Part shown: positions 1-10,725 of the stretch, one piece after another
Numbering within the stretch: position 1 is the first letter of the stretch
How the letters are laid out: each line of letters opens with the position of its first letter
Assembly (NCBI GenBank): GCA_014607495.2
Contig: CP053171.1
Location: 1,860,001-1,924,000 of the forward strand
DNA from: Carposina sasakii
Lineage: Eukaryota; Arthropoda; Insecta; Lepidoptera; Carposinidae
Length of the DNA: 64,000 nt
Direction: 5' to 3'
The notes under the pieces: generated by a model
The model's input: only the letters and a program-made list of their open reading frames with translations
Databases searched by the model: none
What the model was told of the DNA's origin: nothing
Made by a program: the position numbers and the translations under genes

Positions 1-282
1 AAATGCCTGGAAGATCTGTCAAAATTTAACAATGTTTAGTTTAAAAAGTTTACTTGAACTAGCTACTTTGAATTAGCACTATACGAGTTACGCTAACTAG
101 GTACTAGTGCCCTCTCGGTCTATACGTCTGGACGCATTAGGGCGGCTGCACACAATACGTTCGCGCGGCTTTGTTCAGACGACACGCCTGATTAGAATCT
201 ATTCATGGCAATATTGATCCGCTTTTTATCATATTTATTACAATTTGGATATTTGTAATTAATATGATGTATATTTAGCATT
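1..282. other. Intergenic, nothing recognised
   Basis: AT-rich sequence with no convincing coding frame, splice structure or repeat match to the rest of the window. Confidence 0.5.
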
Positions 283-450
283 AGCGTGATGCCGGCAGAG
301 TATAGTTTGTACCACCCCATGCCTGCCCGTGGGTATAGTACGAAGCGATTAAGGGTTTCCTGGAGGCGGGCAGCAGTGCCTCGCGTGCTGACAACATAGT
401 CCAAAAATCAGGCAGCGGTCACCAGCGTGGTGACTATGGGCAAGTAGCCA
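283..450 (+). repeat. R-A repeat, 3'-truncated copy
   Basis: Matches the 5' two thirds of the R-A family seen complete at 1906-2162 and 31179-31446: GCCGGCAGAGTA, then the ACCACCCCATG..CCCGTGGGTAT block, the CTGACAACATAGTCC block and GTGGTGACTATGGGCAA. The terminal GGAGGCCTAC section is missing. The minus-strand frame across it is a chance reading. Confidence 0.8.
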
Positions 451-1905
451 ATCTAAAATCTGGTAAAAAATGGGTGTCTAGTTTGCACATTTCTGATTAC
501 TCTCTTTGGGGTTAATGGGCATGTCTATATGTATGTATGTGTGATTGATTATTTTCTAATAAATAATTCCGCTAAGAGCAAATCCATTGCCCCATTGCGT
601 TTTCTATATTATTTATACATAATGAAGAAATTCACTTCTTATACTTAACTATTTTTAAACCGCAGATACGTATTAAATATTCCTACGTACATAATAGGTA
701 TAATCGGTTCATAATACGATACACCAAAATAATTAAATTTAGGAGACACAAAAACTCGCAATAAAAAAATACTCTAGAGAAATAAATTAATATTTTTATC
801 TTTACACGTTGCAGGAAGTACGGCGTCAAAGATAACAGAAATGTTTTCATTTTTATTCCCGTTTTTCCTTCACTCCGTTTTTGGCAATAAACATTCCGCC
901 CATTGCTATTGTATTTTCCTCCGCCACTGTTTGTTTATTTTGAGTTGAACAACAATATAACTGAAGCATTCAAGGTTCCTATTTCATGCTAAAAACAAAC
1001 GTTAACCAATGATTGTGAGAATGTCAAGATGTTTGAATGCTTGGATGTCCCTTTTACGAAAGAACACGGATTCAATTTAGAGACAACTTAGTGGCTACAT
1101 GTGTCAGACTATCCCAAACGTCAGCTTATTGCAGTCCACTGTTGGACATAGTCCTCCCCCAGGGCAAGCTACGTCGGTAATTATATTTATCTATACTCAT
1201 AAATTAAGGGTTAAATATATGTAAAACAAAGATGAAAGTAGAGGTCGATTGACCATCATAGCTTTAGCGTTATCATGTGTCCAAAATTCTGGCTGAATTG
1301 CCACGTTGGACAGCATGGCTGATCTTTTGGTAATGGTGTTAACCTATATAAGTCATCATTATCTTCCTTATGAGGTCGGCGCAATATGGTTTCTTTCGAA
1401 AGTCATATTGCCCAAAATTTGGCTTTTTTTCAGCCGGCTGCCTGTCTGACGTCAACCCTATGATAACCTATATAAGTATGAATAATAATATATTGAACGC
1501 TTCACAAGCCCCTCCCCGCAAATTAGCCGCACATAATTTATCTTTTTTTTTTTTTTTATAAACCGCTTTTCTATATTGATTTCAGCCAGGACTCGAGACC
1601 AGAACCTCTTAGTTTTAAATCCAGACTAGCATCATCTTCACTCGACAAGTCGTAAAAAATCCACTCATAAGATGCAAGTGATAAAACCATGGATAAAACC
1701 GTAAAAAACTTTACAGACCCTTTTAAATGCTGGCTCGCATGAAAACTGAAGTTACTGGGGCGGAAGCACTGATAGCCATATTGTTAGGATACCGTACCCG
1801 AAAAGGTGAAAATAGAACCCTTTTTCCAAGCCTTATACTGACACTAAATTATCTTTGAGCAGCTCCATAAGATGTCAGATTTATATAGTAATAAGTATGC
1901 AACAT
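451..1905. other. Intergenic, small repeat fragments
   Basis: AT-rich. A fragment of family R-E lies at about 465-535 (TTTGCACA..CTTTGGGG..AATGGGC) and an antisense R-A end at about 1118-1170 (TTGCAGTCCACTGTTGGAC). I see no gene in the rest. Confidence 0.5.
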
Positions 1906-2162
1906 TGGCCGCGAGGTGCCGGGAGAGTAGAATCCGTACCACCCCATGTCCATGTCTGCCCGTGGGTATCGTACCAGGCGATTAAGGGTTTCCGGGAGGT
2001 GGGCAGCAGCGCCTCCCGTGTTGACAACATAGTCTAAAATATAAACTGCGGTCACCAACGCGCCCAGCGTGGCGACTATGGGCAAATACCCCTCACGGCA
2101 GTCTTGTGGCGTGCCCGGGGGGAGGCCTACGTCCAGCAGTGGACTGCAATAGGCTGATGATG
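1906..2162 (+). repeat. R-A repeat, full copy
   Basis: About 257 bp running from TGGCCGCGAGGTGCCGG to GGCTGATGATG. The last 40 bases correspond to an RTE reading frame ending GEAYVQQWTAIG then stop in the best copies, followed by an ATG/GAT tail. This suggests a non-autonomous derivative of an RTE-type LINE. Other copies are at 10483, 24022, 31179 (plus) and 13306, 26961, 42385, 47352 (minus). Confidence 0.85.
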
Positions 2163-2275
2163 CAAAATTAAAATAATTCTTATTCTTTATTGTATACGTA
2201 AAACATCTACAACATGAACAAAGGTAATGTACAAAGCGGAGCTTATCTCTAATAGAAATTTATTTCAGTCAATGT
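2163..2275 (-). repeat. LINE 3'-UTR tail, antisense
   Basis: Read on the minus strand it gives a tail with GTACAATAAAG-like polyadenylation sequence, preceded by an AGAGATAAGCTCCGCTTTGT-like block. The same 3' end occurs in plus orientation at 42025-42140 and antisense at 14019-14160. Known as a common 3' end of lepidopteran non-LTR elements; the exact family is an inference. Confidence 0.6.
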
Positions 2276-2475
2276 ACTAACGATACTCGTAAGGTGTTAC
2301 ATATGGCTATGTTAGAATGATATAAAGCTCACATAAAATTTTCCCGGAAATGCGCCTTTGTGTACTTATCTAATTACCACGATTTATTCAACGCTTTGTT
2401 TTGCAAGCTAACAATTGCTGTTTCTAATAATAATACACAGATTTAATACAGACTGCGTTTATAAGTCCCGTTCGG

Positions 2476-2643
2476 CCCCCTAATTACGTAAAAGCAATAG
2501 CAATAGCATTGAGAGTGTGTGTGTGCGCGGGGCGAGGTGCGGGGCGCGAGAGGTCGTCGAGCGCTTGTTGCGCGCACGCACCTCTCCCAATTATCGCGAA
2601 CGCGCAGCTTCGGTTTTGCTATTGCTTTTACGTAATCAGGGGG
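2476..2643. mobile_element. MITE with about 28-bp TIRs (CCCCCTRATTACGTAAAAGC)
   Basis: The left terminus CCCCCTAATTACGTAAAAGC and the right terminus are inverted repeats. The interior is GC-rich with a GT-microsatellite-like stretch (GTGTGTGTGTGCG). The flanking trinucleotide CGG is present on both sides and may be the target duplication. The same termini bound a larger element at 62821-63441. The right half recurs at 16003-16138, where the left half is lost in the gap. Confidence 0.75.
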
Positions 2644-2840
2644 CGGGGCTTCTCTAGAATACATCAGCTGCATCTGCTTCCGTGCATGTCGTACTCGTAA
2701 GAGTCGACTAAGGAACTCGGCCATTCTCTCAAGCGATAAGCTACCGAATTGTAACTGATCATTAATTACTGTCCACGCTGTGCTGAACGTGGCTGTGGGA
2801 TTTACCTTATGCTCTTGCAGTTTTGGCTAACCCATTTTTT
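2644..2840 (+). repeat. R-C repeat
   Basis: Contains GGGGCTTC..AGAATACATCAGCTGCATCT, CGTAAGAGTCGACTAAGGAAC and further on GTGCTGAACGTGGCTGTGGG. The same ordered blocks occur about ten times in the window, in both orientations. The superfamily is not recognised. Confidence 0.7.
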
Positions 2841-3370
2841 GTCCACTGCCGTGTCTATACGTATATTATAATATGCCGTTTTTACATGTAGTTGTTAAAA
2901 GAAGAAGCAGCGGAATACAGCAGATATGTAGCAAAGAAGATCGCTTTGATTTCCTTTTTAACACCGTTTTATTAAGTACAGAACCACTGATATGATTCCA
3001 GTTCGCACTCAGCCAGTTTTTAAACAGTTCACGTGTGTACGGTGCCTTAAGCACACGATGCGGGCTGCATACTGCTCAGTTTGTCGTGAACTGAATTTCA
3101 CGGCTGCGAACGGTTAATATACCTAGTAGGTACTACCTACTACATGTAGTGCTAGTAGACGCCTCTACGACTTCGTCTGCGTAAACTTTGATAGACCCCA
3201 GGGAATTCCGAGAAGAAATCATTTCTCGTTGGACGGTTCCTAATCATCATTTTACCAAATTTCATAATATTTGGTCTAGTAGTTGTGATAAATAAGTGAG
3301 AACCTCCTGTTTTTATATATAGATAGATAAAGTATAGAATAATTACATCGTAAGGAGCTGATATTCATCA
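2841..3370. other. Intergenic with decayed Hel-like segment
   Basis: At about 3152-3320 there is GCTAGTAGACGCCTC..ACTTCGTCTGCG and, later, ATAATATTTGGTCTAGTAG, resembling a badly decayed antisense Hel-like element. A perfect short palindrome CTAGTAGGTACTACCTACTA lies around 3122-3142. No gene is visible. Confidence 0.45.
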
Positions 3371-3458
3371 TATCAATGACTGCACCTCCCGGGATTCGAA
3401 CCCAGGACTTATGGCGTCGTAGGCTGGGTCACTACCTACTAGACCAATCGGTCGTCAT
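3371..3458 (-). repeat. tRNA-derived SINE head
   Basis: On the minus strand an A-box-like TGGTCTAGTAGGTAGTG is followed about 35 bases later by a B box GGGTTCGAATCCCGGG. The first half does not fold as a functional tRNA, so this is a Pol III-promoted SINE head and not a tRNA gene. A full-length relative is at 42686-42945; the duplicate is at 16871-16944. Confidence 0.75.
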
Positions 3459-4140
3459 ATTATAAAACGTAAGCCATAAATTCAAGTAATGACAAGACTT
3501 TTCCTAACTAGTCAGCGAGCAATTAATAAAAACGAAACGCCTAACATTCAGAGAATTCCCTCACAAAATCTAAAGAGCATTAATAACTGCTCGCGCCAGG
3601 TATCACCGAAAATATCTAATTATTTAGCGGCCCGAGGTTCCTCTTTCACAATAAACGAGTCATTAATATGGGTGTCAAAAACGACCTCTCCGTAAGGACA
3701 CTAGGGGCTAATCCATGGAGCAGTTATAAGTAAGAAATACTCTAATTCTCCTAAGATTCGCATAGAAAAGAAAACATATGAAAGAAGGTCAGAACATTTA
3801 AGAATTTTCCTGCGATAATTTTTAGTGGTTTCGCCTCAGAACCATTAGTATGAAGTCAGCAAAATCAATTTTTGCCCGGCTGTAACTAATAATTTGTATG
3901 CAGTGTCGTGCCTAGATTGACGATCGCAGCTCTCCGGAATATCACGTTGTCCTAAGCTAGCGAACTAGCATCAGTCATCCATGACTTACGATATCAGAGG
4001 GTCTAAACAGTTAGTACAGTACAGTAAGTTACATTCATAATTATAATATCACCAGCCTATTGTAGTCCACTGCTGGACGTAGGCCTCCCCAGAGCACGCC
4101 ATAAGTTACATTATATTTATCAAAATATAAACGAGCTAAT
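3459..4140. other. Intergenic, R-A end fragment
   Basis: A short antisense R-A terminus lies at about 4053-4108 (TATTGTAGTCCACTGCTGGA). Nothing else is recognised. Confidence 0.5.
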
Positions 4141-4188
4141 TCGGGGCTTCGTTAGAATACATTAGCTACAAAACCTTCCGCTTATATC

Positions 4189-4486
4189 ATGGAGAAGAAA
4201 TAAAAGAGGAGCAGCGGCTAAGTATATTTTCGTACAAAAATAGTGTGCCCCTGAGCGGGGGTGAAGTATGGGACGAGGGGAGCATCCTAACATTGTAGGC
4301 CTGCCCATTTACATAGAAACCACCTTGTAGTGACTAGTCATATAATTGCATAAGCGTGTGGTTATAGCTACTGCGTTACACACACTGGCCCTGAAGCTCC
4401 GCCCCTATCATGACGTCATGGCCTCACGATTGCCACACGCACGACTCAGTTCATAATCCCACCTCCTCTTTTATACCTTCTCCATG
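4189..4486. mobile_element. Foldback MITE inserted in an R-C repeat
   Basis: The termini CATGGAGAAG..ATAAAAGAGGAG and CTCCTCTTTTATACCTTCTCCATG are about 28-bp imperfect inverted repeats. The flanks (GAATACATTAGC..CCTTCCG on the left, CGTTAGAGTCAACTGAGGAACTC on the right) are the two halves of one R-C copy, so the element interrupted it. The interior carries a CATGACGTCATG palindrome. Duplicate at 17671-17969. Confidence 0.75.
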
Positions 4487-5355
4487 GCTCATATCGTTAG
4501 AGTCAACTGAGGAACTCAGGGGTATACTTTCGAGTGATGAGCTAACTTTATATTATATACTTGGATTTATATTTATATTAGCATAGCAATGCTAAACGTG
4601 ACTATAGGATCTCCTTCATGCTCTTGTAGTTCTGACTACTCTCTTTTGGGAATCGCAGATGCATGTATGTACCGCTTATGTTATAAAGACAAAACAAATA
4701 TTCCCAGTAACAGTTGTTTCAAATATGGTTAATTACCTTCAACAACGACATTGAAAAGGGAATTTAAATTGAAATCTACTTTGGGACAGATTTAATCTGT
4801 ATGTTGTGATACGTTAATGGCCGTGACGGACGTTGTATGAATGACTTACTGTTGACATTGGTTGGTACGGGATTTTACAACTGTAAACTACACTTATACG
4901 AGTATGTACAAAAGGGGTATGTTAACTCTATCTACAGAATATAACACTAGAAAGCTTAGGTTAAACAGGCTAAGCATTGTCGTGTGTCAGTTTTTAAACC
5001 GAGTCTGAACAGCATGTGATGGCCAAACACATTTTTGTAATAGAGTTTTTTTAAATCGTGTGTTTGACAGCCTTCCAACTATTTTGTAATAACACTGCAA
5101 ATGTGTATTACTTCAGATTTCTAAACAACTCAAAAGTCACTACATACTACCTGTATTATAAAAAAAAGTCGTGCCGCTGTCTGTCTCTCCCTATGTATGC
5201 TTAAATATTTAAAACTACGCAACGGATGTTATGCAATTTTTTAATACTTAGATAGTGTGACTCAAGAGGAAAGTTTATACGTAAACTCGTAACTAGGGAT
5301 CCATCTCGGCTTCGCAACGCAATATTAGACTCGAAACGACATCTTTATATTTTAA
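4487..5355. other. R-C right half and unassigned DNA
   Basis: R-C sequence continues to about 4690 (GCTAAACGTGACTATAGGATC, TTCTGACTAC). From 4700 to 5355 I recognise no gene or family. Confidence 0.5.
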
Positions 5356-5590
5356 ACTAGTGGACGCCCGCGACTTTATCCGCGTGGACTGCAGAAAAAA
5401 CAAAATGTCAAAATTATCCGAGATAAAAAGTAGTCTATCTGTTAATCCAGGGTGTCAGCTAACTCCATACCAAATATCATTAAAATCGCTCCAGCCGTTT
5501 TTACGTGAAAGAGTAACAAACGTACGTCCATCCATCCATCTATACTTTTTTATATATATATATAGACTTTCACGTTTAATATTAGTAGGA
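5356..5590 (-). mobile_element. Hel-like non-autonomous Helitron
   Basis: On the minus strand it starts TCCTACTAATATTAAACGTG and ends with GC-rich GCGGGCGTCC then ACTAGT, giving the 5' TC and 3' CTAGT ends typical of Helitrons. The interior has the family block AGCCGTTTTTACGTGAAAG (here in plus orientation) and a CCATCCATCCATC microsatellite. No coding capacity. Duplicate at 18832-19070. Confidence 0.7.
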
Positions 5591-5827
5591 TTTGTATAAA
5601 AATATCCATAACAAAACATTCCTAAACATACATCTTGAAAAATAAACAACACAGCAAGTGAGAAAAGTCACATATAACAGCTAGCAATAAAAATACTTAT
5701 AATTTAGGCACCTAATCTCATACTAGGTTTAATTTCACGCTTGTGTAGGTATGCAATAAAAGATGTAAAAACCTATGCCTATGCACGAGTTGCCTTACAT
5801 AGCTGGGTTCCCAACTTTCTGTCTATA
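5591..5827. other. Intergenic, nothing recognised
   Basis: AT-rich spacer between two mobile elements with no coding signal. Confidence 0.5.
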
Positions 5828-6160
5828 CCTACTAGCACCGGTAGGATGAATTTGGTGAGAGCGAGATGTCTCACTTTTAAACGTCAAATCCACAGAGCTA
5901 AGTAATAACAAGGCGAGTGTTTCTACTTGGTGTGTAAAAAGGGATTGCAAACCACTTCTATCAGCCCTAATTCATTCAGTCCTGACTCAAGTGTCTATTC
6001 TAATTCTTAACTCTATTTTTTAAATGCAAAGTGTATGTACTTTGCATTTAAATTTTTTTTTAATTTGCACTTAGTTTATCTAGTTATTAATAGCTCTGTG
6101 AATTTGACGTTTAAAAGTGAGACATTTCGCTCTCACCTAATTCATCATACGGGTGTAGGA
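5828..6160. mobile_element. MITE with about 70-bp TIRs and internal hairpin
   Basis: Bases 5828-5910 and 6083-6160 are near-perfect inverted repeats sharing GGTGAGAGCGA and CTCACTTTTAAACGTCAAAT. A second independent hairpin AAATGCAAAGT / ACTTTGCATTT sits at its centre (about 6022-6051). No coding capacity. Duplicate at 19301-19633 with the same structure. Confidence 0.85.
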
Positions 6161-6638
6161 CCGTTAATAGAAACGTGTCCAATACTTAGCGTTTCTAATG
6201 GTCAGATAGCATGACTGAAGGTCATCTGACGGTAAATATGCTGTCTTTATCTTAAACTTTATCCAGGTAGAGACAGCATCAAGTTTATCCTTCTGATGGG
6301 CTATCTAACATTTGAAAAATCGCCCCTTAATTAAAGTTTACTTTATATCATTAGATGTTATATAGTACTTCGTTTTACAGTGAGACTGTGCCCTCCGCTT
6401 GCCAATTGTTTGCAAATGTAACCTAATTTGGAATTCTGACACTTTTCAAAACAATGCCGTCTGACAGCTGTCACTCACATACGTCATCAAGATTCTTGTC
6501 GCAATATAAGATACGGAACCACGTGTAAATTACGACAAATAGATATAATACACACTCGCCGAACACAGATAGATTTTATGAATGGTCAATACATTTCCCG
6601 TGAGAAATGGAGTGCAAGTGGGCTCGACTAATAGGTAC
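6161..6638. other. Intergenic, nothing recognised
   Basis: No convincing coding frame or family match outside its duplicate at 19634-20099. Confidence 0.45.
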
Positions 6639-6912
6639 CTCAGGACCCAAAGTCAACCTCACCTGCCCGTGGTGCACCCCGATATTTAACGGACGAGGCT
6701 TTGACGCTAAATAGCTTATAATACCTTTTTAGAATGGCAGGAAAACATTTCCTATTGGATTCGTTACCGGTCGGTAGATAGTTGTATTTGTGCCCTAAAA
6801 CGGTGGTGGGCTCACCCTTTACCGCGTGAGCCTTAATAGGCAAACTGATGAAAAGTGGGTGTGTAATTTGCACACTTTGCCCAACATTTTGGGGTATACT
6901 GGGCTTCACTAT
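6639..6912 (+). repeat. R-E repeat
   Basis: Contains AACCTCACCTGCCCGTGG, TATTTAACGGACGAGGCT and AAAAGTGGGTGTGTAATTTG. The same ordered blocks are at 33344-33600 (plus) and 44300-44440 (minus). The 126-codon minus-strand frame across R-E and the next MITE is a chance reading: it crosses the boundary of two unrelated repeats. Confidence 0.75.
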
Positions 6913-7174
6913 ACAGGTGTAACAAAAGGGGTATGTTAAGCGAAAAGCTATGAAAATAGCCCACCATAGAGATCCTTTTCCCAAATTTTGAGACTCGAGA
7001 TCGAATGTCAATTTTTCCAATTAGTATGGAGAATACCTAAACAACTCGGGAATGTTCATACAATCTTAAAAAATAAACATGTTATTTCGAGTCTTAAATT
7101 TTGGGATTATGTTCCTTATAATGGTCTATATTCATAGCTTTTCGCTTAACATACCCTTTTTGTTACACCCTGTA
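6913..7174. mobile_element. Palindromic MITE, P copy 1
   Basis: About 262 bp whose two halves are reverse complements. Outer arms are AGGTGTAACAAAAGGGGTAT and the matching ATACCCTTTTTGTTACACCC; inner arms are GAGACTCGAGATCGAATGTC and ATTTCGAGTCTTAAATTTTG. Flanked by TA on both sides, as for TA-target DNA transposons. At least ten relatives are in the window. Duplicate at 20395-20656. Confidence 0.85.
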
Positions 7175-7559
7175 TAAAACACTTCCATCCATCCATGACG
7201 TAAGAGTCGGATAAGAATCTTGGGTATTCTCAAAAGGAAATATAGAACAAAAAATGTTCTATACTCGTATCCTTCCATATCCCATAAGAAACAAGAATTA
7301 CAGCGGCTTCCTTATACTCTACACCCCACGAGGCGAAAACATAGAAGCACAGCAACTTCCTTATGAGCTGTAATCAGTAGTTCCATCGAGTCAGAATCCC
7401 GGAGAACTAGTACATCCGCCGATATGCATTAGTTCTCGTGATGGATCATTTCCCGCTACAGGAAGGTCGAGACCCGCGGCCAGTGGGTAGGTAGAGTGTG
7501 TTTCCATTATACCACATCATGATATTACATTAATAAAAATACACACAGTTGTATTCTTA
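7175..7559. other. Intergenic, nothing recognised
   Basis: No gene or recognised repeat family. Confidence 0.45.
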
Positions 7560-7705
7560 ATATAGGATAGCCAAAACTGCAGAATCATAAGGAAATAGCA
7601 TAACGGGGTCAGGTGTAAAAGATGAGTGATGTTGCAGGTTGCTAGCTCATCGCCTGAGTGAAGGAGATGCAGCTGACGTATTCTTGTGAAGCTCCGCATC
7701 AGCAC
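7560..7705 (-). repeat. R-C repeat, antisense
   Basis: Contains GTTGCTAGCTCATCGCCTGA and GGAGATGCAGCTGACGTATT, the reverse complement of the R-C core. Duplicate at about 21050-21185. Confidence 0.65.
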
Positions 7706-8309
7706 AAACTTTTACATTTATAATATCAGAAGGATGATTTTTTTTAGAACTTGTCCAGTTTTATTTAATTTCTTATGCGCTGATTATAATCAGCTTATTT
7801 TGCCAAATAGTCGCCAACTAGTCGGCCCATTTGTAGTCCTAACATCTTTACATATCAACGTCAATATTACAACAACACGACGTGTACCGTCAACACCTTC
7901 ATCAAAACATCATCAAATATTCGTACCGCGGACCTCGTACAATGGAAACCTGCATTAATGTATATGAAGATATGAAATCTTGATTATGATATTTGCTATA
8001 TAAAGATGTGTATGTATGGTCGCCATATGACTAGCTAATTTAGGCGCTGCTCAAGGTAAACCAAGTCGGCTGCGACGATGGCGCCACTGTGATATCGTGG
8101 ACGTTTATATGTTTCATAAATTAAACTTAGCTTAATTTTAATCCTATTCAATTTATTTATTCGCACAGATTATGGGTACAATAAAATAAAATTTATAAGT
8201 TATTGGTAGTAGGTCCTTATGTTTTGCAAAAAGTCGGCATGCAAAATATAGTTAGTCCAGGTATGGAGGTTAAGGAGATAGCCTGTACTCCTATGCTATT
8301 ACATACCTA
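7706..8309. other. Intergenic, nothing recognised
   Basis: The short frames here lack splice sites, family motifs or conservation beyond the duplicate copy. Confidence 0.4.
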
Positions 8310-8445
8310 CATATGCACACGGCTATGTTCCCGAAACGTTCCGGCAGCCAGAACTTCGGATTACAAAGGAGACGGCGACATTAAGCAAAAAGAGGATAGA
8401 TGTTCCGTATCAGTGACATGTTGCTAGCTTATTGCCTGAGAGAAT
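8310..8445 (-). repeat. R-C repeat, antisense, decayed
   Basis: Antisense R-C blocks: CACACGGCTATGTTCCCGAA, GGAGACGGCGACATT and GTTGCTAGCTTATTGCCTGA. A short plus-strand frame covers it but is just R-C sequence. Duplicate at about 21815-21960. Confidence 0.6.
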
Positions 8446-8996
8446 GTTAATTAGGTCAATTTGACAGACTTAAAGTGCTTCGTGATCATGGGTTCTGGAG
8501 AATTTAATAGAATTTATTATAGACCATACCTATGTCACAGATTTTATAATACTGCCTCATGTAAACTACTTATACCTTCATCTTAGGTCTACGGGGTCTA
8601 TTTATAAACTAACAAGTTACGAGTACTAACTGAGCTCGTTTTACCATATTTGAGATACCTCCATTTCCGTGAATACTTAGCATTAATTGTGAATCATTTA
8701 TCTCAAAGCAAGAGTTATATGAGCATAGTTTCAAGAGATATTTATACCGAAGTTTAATCGTGGAAGGCAATTTTCGAAACTAGATACAATTATTTCGCTT
8801 TGAATTCTATGGAAAGCTACATTATTGAAGAGTAATAGGCAGCGACTTAAAATGCTTATTTAATAATTTTAAAAAACCTAAATCTCGAACATAATTAAAG
8901 GTCGCGTAATGAATTCAGAAATTTAGTAGTTGGAGAATTGGTATCTAAATCGAATACATAATAAAAGCATAAGTAGGTATCAATGTTATTAATTTT
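8446..8996. other. Intergenic, nothing recognised
   Basis: AT-rich. The second copy carries a 37-bp insertion at 22404-22440 that is absent here (around 8906). Confidence 0.45.
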
Positions 8997-9231
8997 AAGT
9001 TTATGATAAGTTGAAGTATTATTGTTTGATTCGCCTATAGAATGAGCTTGTTAGTTTTGCAGCATCCATGGTGGTGCTATCTCATTAGTGAAGTATAGTC
9101 TTGTGTAACTTTCTTCTAAGTAACTTGTGTAGTGGACTGTGTACTTATTTATACTTTAAAAACAAAACCTAACTATGTATTTTTGTATACAGTTGTTAAC
9201 TGTCCCAAATAAATGAATAAATAAATAAAAA
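8997..9231 (+). repeat. R-D retroposon with AATAAA and tail
   Basis: Runs from GTTTATGATAAGTTGAAG through TTTTGCAGCATCCATGGTGG and GTATACAGTTGTTAACTG to CCCAAATAAATGAATAAATAAATAA. The polyadenylation signal and tail indicate retroposition. Other copies: 22539-22772, 44923-45158, 51491-51625. Likely a LINE 3' end or SINE; family not known to me. Confidence 0.7.
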
Positions 9232-9345
9232 TTCTAGATGGGCGCTTTATTACCGAGTAGAATACATCAGCTGCATCTCCTTCCGTGCATGTCATAATGA
9301 ACTCAGTCAGGGGCGTTATCTCAGGCGATGTGCTCAGTGAATTCC
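9232..9345 (+). repeat. R-C fragment
   Basis: Contains AATACATCAGCTGCATCTCC and TTCCGTGCATGTCATAATGA, abutting the R-D tail. Duplicate at 22773-22890. Confidence 0.6.
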
Positions 9346-10267
9346 TGTCCAACCTCTTTGAGGATAATGAGAGCGAGTAACGCCAGTATTCTTAGTGTTA
9401 AATGTACAGAGATGGTAGTACTTTGTGACATTAGATTAGAGAGTTATTTTTCAATGATTGAGTGTGCAGTGCGATTGAAGTTTGAGTTTTTAATGATATG
9501 GAAGTATATCATACATAAGGTTTTCTTGGAAACCATCAAGTGACATACCTAATATTAGAAAGTGACGGAAACTGTCGCTTTTAGTTAGTTCAATGATGTA
9601 TTATCTCACTCTCTCGCTCAATGCCACAGTCTAATAATTTATTAATTGAAGGGTGAACATATTGTGACCTTACATAAATTAATGCTTCTATTGAATACCA
9701 CCTAAGGGGTATGTATAATGTATGACATAATAGCTGTGCTAAATAATATATTTCCTGCATTGTATATACCTATAAAGTAAGCAGATATCGTATAAACCAA
9801 CACTTCTAGTAACTAAAATCACGACCCTTCCTTTTGGCTCTAGCGCAGTCGGATCAAAAATTGAGTCTGTTATTAGTAAAGTCTGAAATAAACTATATTT
9901 AGCTTTAAGCTATTATTATATTATTGCCGAAATCAAAGATAATGAAAGAAAGGTATTATAAAATTTGTACGGATATATGTATCCTATTATACAGGGTGTA
10001 GGTCATTTTTCAGTATTTGCCTGGCTGTCACAAACACCCTGTACATGTAATTGATGTATTTTGATAGAACTGACCAAATATTATTATTCTACGCACAATT
10101 TACTAAAGTTAGTAAAACGTCTGCGATCACTCTGGACGACATCTTCAATCACGGACCTTGTCACTTGATAGATGATGTTCCGGGAGAGGGGACCACATAG
10201 ATGACCCTTCCAAGATGGCGCATATTATATAGCTAGAGCGTAGAAAATCTACTCATTTATATATTAT
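9346..10267. other. Intergenic, nothing recognised
   Basis: No gene. A short element-like stretch with ACAGGGTGT at about 9993 and ACACCCTGTACAT at about 10033 resembles a small TIR element in its own right (TATACAGGGTG..CACCCTGTA). Confidence 0.4.
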
Positions 10268-10478
10268 ACTAGCTGTTGCCCGCTACTCCGTCCGCGTGGA
10301 CTGCAGAAAAACAAAATGTCGAAATTATCCGAGATAAAAATATTTTATGATAAAAAGTATCCTGTTACTCCTAATACTGTAAGAATACCTATACAAAGTT
10401 TCATGATGATCGATTGAGTAGTTTTGGCGTGAAAGAGTAAAAAACATCCCTACTTTCATTTTATAATATTAGTAAGGA
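10268..10478 (-). mobile_element. Hel-like element
   Basis: Begins ACTAGCTGTTGCCCGC..CGTCCGCGTGGACTGCAG and ends TTTTATAATATTAGTAAGGA, the same layout as 5356-5590. Duplicate at 23807-24017. Confidence 0.65.
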
Positions 10479-10482
10479 ATTC

Positions 10483-10725
10483 GCCGCGTGGTGCCGGCAG
10501 AGTAGAATTCGTACCACCCCATGTCTGCCCGTGGGTATCGTACCGGAGGTGGGCAGCAGCGCCTCCCGTGTTGACAACATAGTCCAAAATACAAACTGCG
10601 GTCACCAACCCGCCTGCCCAGCGTGGTGACTATGGGCAATTACCCCCCATGGCAGTCTTGTGGCGTGCCCTGGGGAGGCCTACGTCCAGCAGTGGACTGC
10701 AATAGGCTGATGATGATGACGATGA
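10483..10725 (+). repeat. R-A repeat
   Basis: Starts GCCGCGTGGTGCCGGCAG and ends GGACTGCAATAGGCTGATGA, lacking about 15 bases in the middle. Duplicate at 24022-24262. Confidence 0.8.

Noticed and set aside
3371..3458. tRNA gene on the minus strand
   Set aside because: A and B boxes are present but the acceptor stem does not pair and the sequence continues as a SINE; same for 12560, 16871, 26101, 39250 and 42686.
5500..5580. CCATCCATCC and TATATA runs as a possible CRISPR-like or satellite array
   Set aside because: Simple microsatellites inside a Hel-like element; no spaced repeats with unique spacers anywhere in the window.
6640..7020. 126-codon minus-strand frame
   Set aside because: Spans the border of R-E and a palindromic MITE, has no domain, and is broken in the second copy.
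8203..8427. 74-codon frame, also at 21698-21943
   Set aside because: The two copies disagree by frame-changing indels, and the frame is antisense R-C repeat sequence.
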